Shown in pieces: positions 6,572-8,978 of a stretch of 8,978 nt of DNA. The notes under the pieces were generated by a model. It saw only the letters and a program-made list of their open reading frames with translations. It did not search any database and had not been told where the DNA came from. Position 1 is the stretch's first letter. Each line of letters opens with the position of its first letter. Position numbers and translations under genes: made by a program. The DNA lies in NCBI GenBank assembly GCA_016932375.1, contig JAFGDA010000166.1, forward strand, positions 1 through 8,978, given 5' to 3'. The stretch comes from Actinomycetota bacterium (lineage in GTDB: Bacteria > Actinomycetota > Humimicrobiia > Humimicrobiales > Humimicrobiaceae).

Positions 6572-7570
6572 TCACTGCGTATTTTCCTGGCCGCCGCCAG
6601 GATCTCCCTCGTCATCCTGCGGTATTCCTTCATCACCTGCTGGATCTTCTTCCGTGCTGGAAAAAATATCCTCTGCATCCGCAGATTTATCTTCTTCGCC
6701 CTGTAAATCCACTTCCCCGCCTGTTGTTGCCGTTCCATCATCAATCAGGTCCGGGTTCCTTATAAGAGGTATGGACATATCTATGTCTCCATACATCTTT
6801 ATACGTTTTCCTTCTATGAGGAACACTGCACCATCAATTCCCTGTATCCCGGTTATGGTATTAACTATTGAATAAATAATGTATTCATCAAGTATCCTTG
6901 TATCAAGGCTGTTTTCCAGGAATTCCCCCGACAGGTCAATTTCCGCCACTCCCTCACTGACCTTTGAACCTTTAAGCCTTGTGCCCGCAGGTATCACAGG
7001 AAAATGGTAGCTTTTGGCCGGACCCTTAAGAAGTTCGGCAACTGCATTGTTAAGTGCGTTCCCCGGGCTGCCTGCAATTATTGACCTTTCCTCTGCTACC
7101 AGTTTTTTACCCTCCCCGGTTGCAGCAAAGTAAATATTGATATTAATTCTTGAAGGATAAACCTCTGCCTGGTCCTGTGGCTGGTTTATGCGCTTAAAAA
7201 ATGCAAGTATCTTCTGCCATGGAGAAAGGCTGCCCCCGGTTTCCGTATCTATGGATCCGGAATTTCCGCCCAAACTATCCGCTTCAGTCCCTGCCGGATA
7301 AGACGATTGCCCTGCTGCAGCTGCATCATCCTCCTCACCATAATTGCCATTATCAGGCACCCGGGATGCCTCAAGGGTGGCAACCGCTTCATCCTCCTCC
7401 TGCTTCTCATTCCGGTCAAGCAGGTTCCTTAAAAATCCGGGATTATCAATGCTGTAAAAAATAAAAAACCCGAGAGTAAAAATAAGGATTACCACAAGGA
7501 CGGACCTTGCCATTAAGGCTTTCCGGCTTTTTTTCCTTCTTTCTTTTTCGGTAATCCTTCTAAAACTCAT
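6572..7570 (-). CDS. Membrane-anchored GerMN-domain protein
   Basis: A 332-residue protein. Residues 1-20 are strongly basic, residues about 22-41 form one membrane helix, and there is no lipobox, so the bulk should lie outside the membrane. An acidic, Gly/Ala/Ser-rich linker (about 55-115) follows. The GerMN domain spans about 141-264: NINIYFA, VAEERSI, LLKGPAKS, IPAGTRLKGSKVSEGVAEIDLSGEF (shown in part), YSIVNTIT, GIDGAVFLIEGK. The last 55 residues are a low-complexity acidic tail. GerMN domains occur in the spore-germination protein GerM and in many envelope proteins, including LpqB; their biochemical role is unclear and is often linked to cell wall or envelope processes. The start is ATG 7570, 14 bp after the preceding stop, with no good ribosome site, which suggests translational coupling. 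It is the last gene of the three-gene unit. Confidence 0.88.
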   Translation of the reverse strand: MSFRRITEKERRKKSRKALMARSVLVVILIFTLGFFIFYSIDNPGFLRNLLDRNEKQEEDEAVATLEASRVPDNGNYGEEDDAAAAGQSSYPAGTEADSLGGNSGSIDTETGGSLSPWQKILAFFKRINQPQDQAEVYPSRININIYFAATGEGKKLVAEERSIIAGSPGNALNNAVAELLKGPAKSYHFPVIPAGTRLKGSKVSEGVAEIDLSGEFLENSLDTRILDEYIIYSIVNTITGIQGIDGAVFLIEGKRIKMYGDIDMSIPLIRNPDLIDDGTATTGGEVDLQGEEDKSADAEDIFSSTEEDPAGDEGIPQDDEGDPGGGQENTQ

Positions 7571-7584
7571 TTAAATAATAAAGA

Positions 7585-8088
7585 TTACTGGCTTTCGAGA
7601 AAATCAAGGTAATAATTTCTCGCCCTTGCAAATAAACCAGGGTTGGTGCACAATAGGGCATCAAATATCCTGCCGTCAATGAGTTTTGGGGAGTTAATGC
7701 TTTTCTTAAATGCTTCGATAAAGAAACCTATTACAGCACTGTCTTCAGGGTCAACCTCCGCGACAAGCTTTTTAAAGTCCTCTTTTTTATTCTCGACCCT
7801 TTTTTTATTTTCCTTTATGTCGCTATAATCTTTCCTGTTCATGCATGCCCCGCACCAGTCAAGACAGCTCTTTTCTGTGTCGCCAAATACGATTTTCCCG
7901 TCCCTGTATTCAATTACACCGGGATCCATTTTAAAGATATTGCTGTGGCACTGCGGACACCTGACCTTTCTTTCATCGGAAAAAAATTCCACCTCATGCC
8001 CGCATTTCGGGCAGGCCACAATATTGGTATTGAAATCCTTTAAAAACGCCGTGTCCTGTCCGGGACATCCTCCTGATAGTTTCGCCAT
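7585..8088 (-). CDS. Conserved zinc-ribbon protein with a second cysteine cluster, function unknown
   Basis: A 167-residue protein counted from ATG 8088. It starts with a short CPGQD segment (C8), then a zinc ribbon CPKCGHEVEFF...RCPQC (C26, C29, C44, C47). A second cluster, CLDWCGAC (C75, C79, C82), follows after a short beta region. The rest (about 88-167) is helical with no cysteine cluster. The CPGQD / CPxCGxEVEFF / CxxWC layout recalls a small conserved family in anaerobic bacteria; I know of no proven function. There is no signal peptide or membrane helix, so it is probably cytoplasmic. GTG 8100 is in frame, but AGGAGG lies directly against it; the same AGGAGG is 12 nt from ATG 8088, a long but more workable distance. 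The gene sits between two envelope genes on the same strand. Confidence 0.8.
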   Translation of the reverse strand: MAKLSGGCPGQDTAFLKDFNTNIVACPKCGHEVEFFSDERKVRCPQCHSNIFKMDPGVIEYRDGKIVFGDTEKSCLDWCGACMNRKDYSDIKENKKRVENKKEDFKKLVAEVDPEDSAVIGFFIEAFKKSINSPKLIDGRIFDALLCTNPGLFARARNYYLDFLESQ

Positions 8089-8105
8089 TTTTAAAACCAC
8101 CCTCC

Positions 8106-8132
8106 TCTATAAGAAAACAACCCTTTTATAGA
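8106..8132 (-). promoter_or_regulatory. Small hairpin next to the zinc-ribbon gene's ribosome site
   Basis: TCTATAA and TTATAGA form a perfect 7-bp inverted repeat with a 13-nt loop in the 46-bp gap between the lipoprotein stop and the zinc-ribbon start. The 3' arm runs directly into AGGAGG. The stem is AT-rich and weak; it could tune translation or be chance. Confidence 0.25.
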
Positions 8133-8134
8133 TT

Positions 8135-8767
8135 CTATTCCAGACCCATCAAAGCTTCAAGTGATGCAAGTGCTTCTATGGCAGTCTGGTAATAAGGGTA
8201 TATGGCAAGTGCAGCCTCAAGTTCCACCTTTGCCTCTTCAAACCTTTTTTCATATTCAAGGTTCATGGCAGCGCTGAAATGTATCTTCGCGGTGTCCACA
8301 ATATTTACGGCTTCTGCATGATTTGCCTCAATGCTTCCAAGGAGTTCTTCTTTTATATTATCAGGCAGGTCAGAATTTTCGATTATCCTTATGGCACCGC
8401 GGTATTCATGGACGGCTTCTGCATAAAGCCCCTGTGCAAAATAATCTTCAGCCGCATTTATTGCTTCCGTTATTTCAGCAGGGATTTCCATGGATTCCCC
8501 TTCGGGGTCCTGTGGTTCGCTTCCGGAATCAAATGACCCTTCCGGAGGCTCTTCTCCATCACTGTTGCTTCCATCCTCCTGTTTTTGTCCTTCTTCATTT
8601 TCGGCAGCATCAGCAGCAGCTTCCGCTTCTTCCTGGACCTCGCCGTCATTTCCTTCAGGAAGGGCAGCGCCCCTGCATCCTGTAAAAATAACCATGCATG
8701 AAACAATAAACGCCACAACCATCATCATAATTATTTGATTAATTGAACTTCTGAATCCTGCCTTCAT
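8135..8767 (-). CDS. Lipoprotein with acidic linker and TPR-like repeats
   Basis: A 210-residue predicted lipoprotein counted from ATG 8767. A short basic N-terminus is followed by a hydrophobic stretch (about 11-29) and a lipobox FTGC with the acylated Cys at 31. Residues about 38-95 are an acidic Glu/Asp/Gly/Ser linker. The C-terminal half is helical with two TPR-like units: about 99-132 (AEDYFAQGLYAEAVHEYRGAI) and about 159-192 (FEEAKVELEAALAIYP). TPRs usually bind other proteins, so this may be an envelope scaffold or adaptor. A TTG one codon earlier (8770) is possible, but ATG 8767 has AAAGGTG at a suitable distance. It heads the unit with the zinc-ribbon and GerMN genes and has a promoter candidate just upstream. 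The partner is unknown. Confidence 0.85.
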   Translation of the reverse strand: MKAGFRSSINQIIMMMVVAFIVSCMVIFTGCRGAALPEGNDGEVQEEAEAAADAAENEEGQKQEDGSNSDGEEPPEGSFDSGSEPQDPEGESMEIPAEITEAINAAEDYFAQGLYAEAVHEYRGAIRIIENSDLPDNIKEELLGSIEANHAEAVNIVDTAKIHFSAAMNLEYEKRFEEAKVELEAALAIYPYYQTAIEALASLEALMGLE

Positions 8768-8810
8768 CAATCACACCTTTCCCCTGAACCTTATTAAAAA
8801 TTATCAACAT

Positions 8811-8839
8811 ATTATATAAAACTGGCAGGAAGTTTTCCA
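8811..8839 (-). promoter_or_regulatory. Sigma-70-type promoter of the lipoprotein operon
   Basis: On the minus strand TGGAAA (8839-8834, four of six matches to TTGACA), a 17-bp spacer, and a perfect TATAAT (8816-8811). It lies about 45 bp upstream of the lipoprotein ATG, the right place for the whole three-gene unit. Confidence 0.6.
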
Positions 8840-8881
8840 CACGGCCTGAATGCGCTGGCAAATTATCGCTAAATTACATTA

Positions 8882-8935
8882 TTGCTACCTGCCGTATAGT
8901 TGCTGGCTGCCGTATTATTACTGCCTGCCTGAAAG
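8882..8935. repeat. Three imperfect 18-bp tandem repeats
   Basis: Units begin at 8882, 8900 and 8918 (TTGCTACCTGCCGTATAG, TTGCTGGCTGCCGTATTA, TTACTGCCTGCCTGAAAG); units 1 and 2 share 14 of 18 bases, the third is more diverged, and a fourth may follow at 8937. They lie about 45-95 bp upstream of the operon's -35. On the minus strand one frame is open through them and reads a 6-residue repeat (TAASNY, TAGSNN), but it has stops on both sides within 27 codons and no ATG, GTG or TTG start. Confidence 0.55.
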
Positions 8936-8978
8936 ATTACCTGCTCTGCCTATCCCTTAAATCTTATAGATTTTTACA

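Noticed and set aside
8279..8738. Several overlapping ORFs across the lipoprotein gene on both strands
   Set aside because: They result from the low-complexity Glu/Asp/Gly/Ser linker codons. Only the minus-strand frame has a lipobox, a ribosome site and TPR-like units.

Overview
The window reads as a stretch of bacterial chromosome with compact gene spacing, frequent TTG starts and heavy use of AGG/AGA (Arg) and ATA (Ile) codons. A membrane-anchored GerMN-domain protein beside a lipoprotein, together with a CotH-family protein, suggests an anaerobic bacterium of a Gram-positive-type lineage (Firmicutes, Actinobacteriota or a related uncultured group). That placement is an inference and is weak. 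No RNA gene, CRISPR array or transposase was seen.

Layout. (1) Bases 1-2184, plus strand: the 3' part of a large CotH-family protein. The reading frame stays open through base 1, so the gene starts outside the window. It carries the tail of one CotH domain, a beta-rich linker, and a complete second CotH domain. (2) Bases 2205-3765, minus strand: two toxin-antitoxin modules in an AT-rich stretch. A HEPN/MNT pair (MntA-like nucleotidyltransferase then HepT-like RNase) follows a VapB/VapC pair; both pairs have overlapping genes. (3) Bases 3936-6339, minus strand: a GT4 glycosyltransferase and an NAD-dependent sugar-nucleotide epimerase, together likely for surface or extracellular polysaccharide. 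A 262-bp leader between them is rich in direct and inverted repeats. (4) Bases 6572-8767, minus strand: a likely operon in the order TPR lipoprotein, zinc-ribbon protein, GerMN membrane protein, with a good promoter candidate at 8811-8839. Upstream of it lie imperfect 18-bp tandem repeats.

How the genes fit together. The epimerase could supply the sugar nucleotide used by the glycosyltransferase. The lipoprotein and the GerMN protein both place a folded domain outside the membrane on a long acidic linker, and a small cysteine-rich protein is encoded between them. The toxin-antitoxin block differs in base composition from the flanking genes and looks like an insertion of accessory DNA. The points most worth a second look are the loss of the catalytic His in the HepT RX4HXY motif (Asn instead, Tyr kept), the two CotH domains in one chain, the repeat-rich glycosyltransferase leader, and the extra cysteine cluster of the zinc-ribbon protein.
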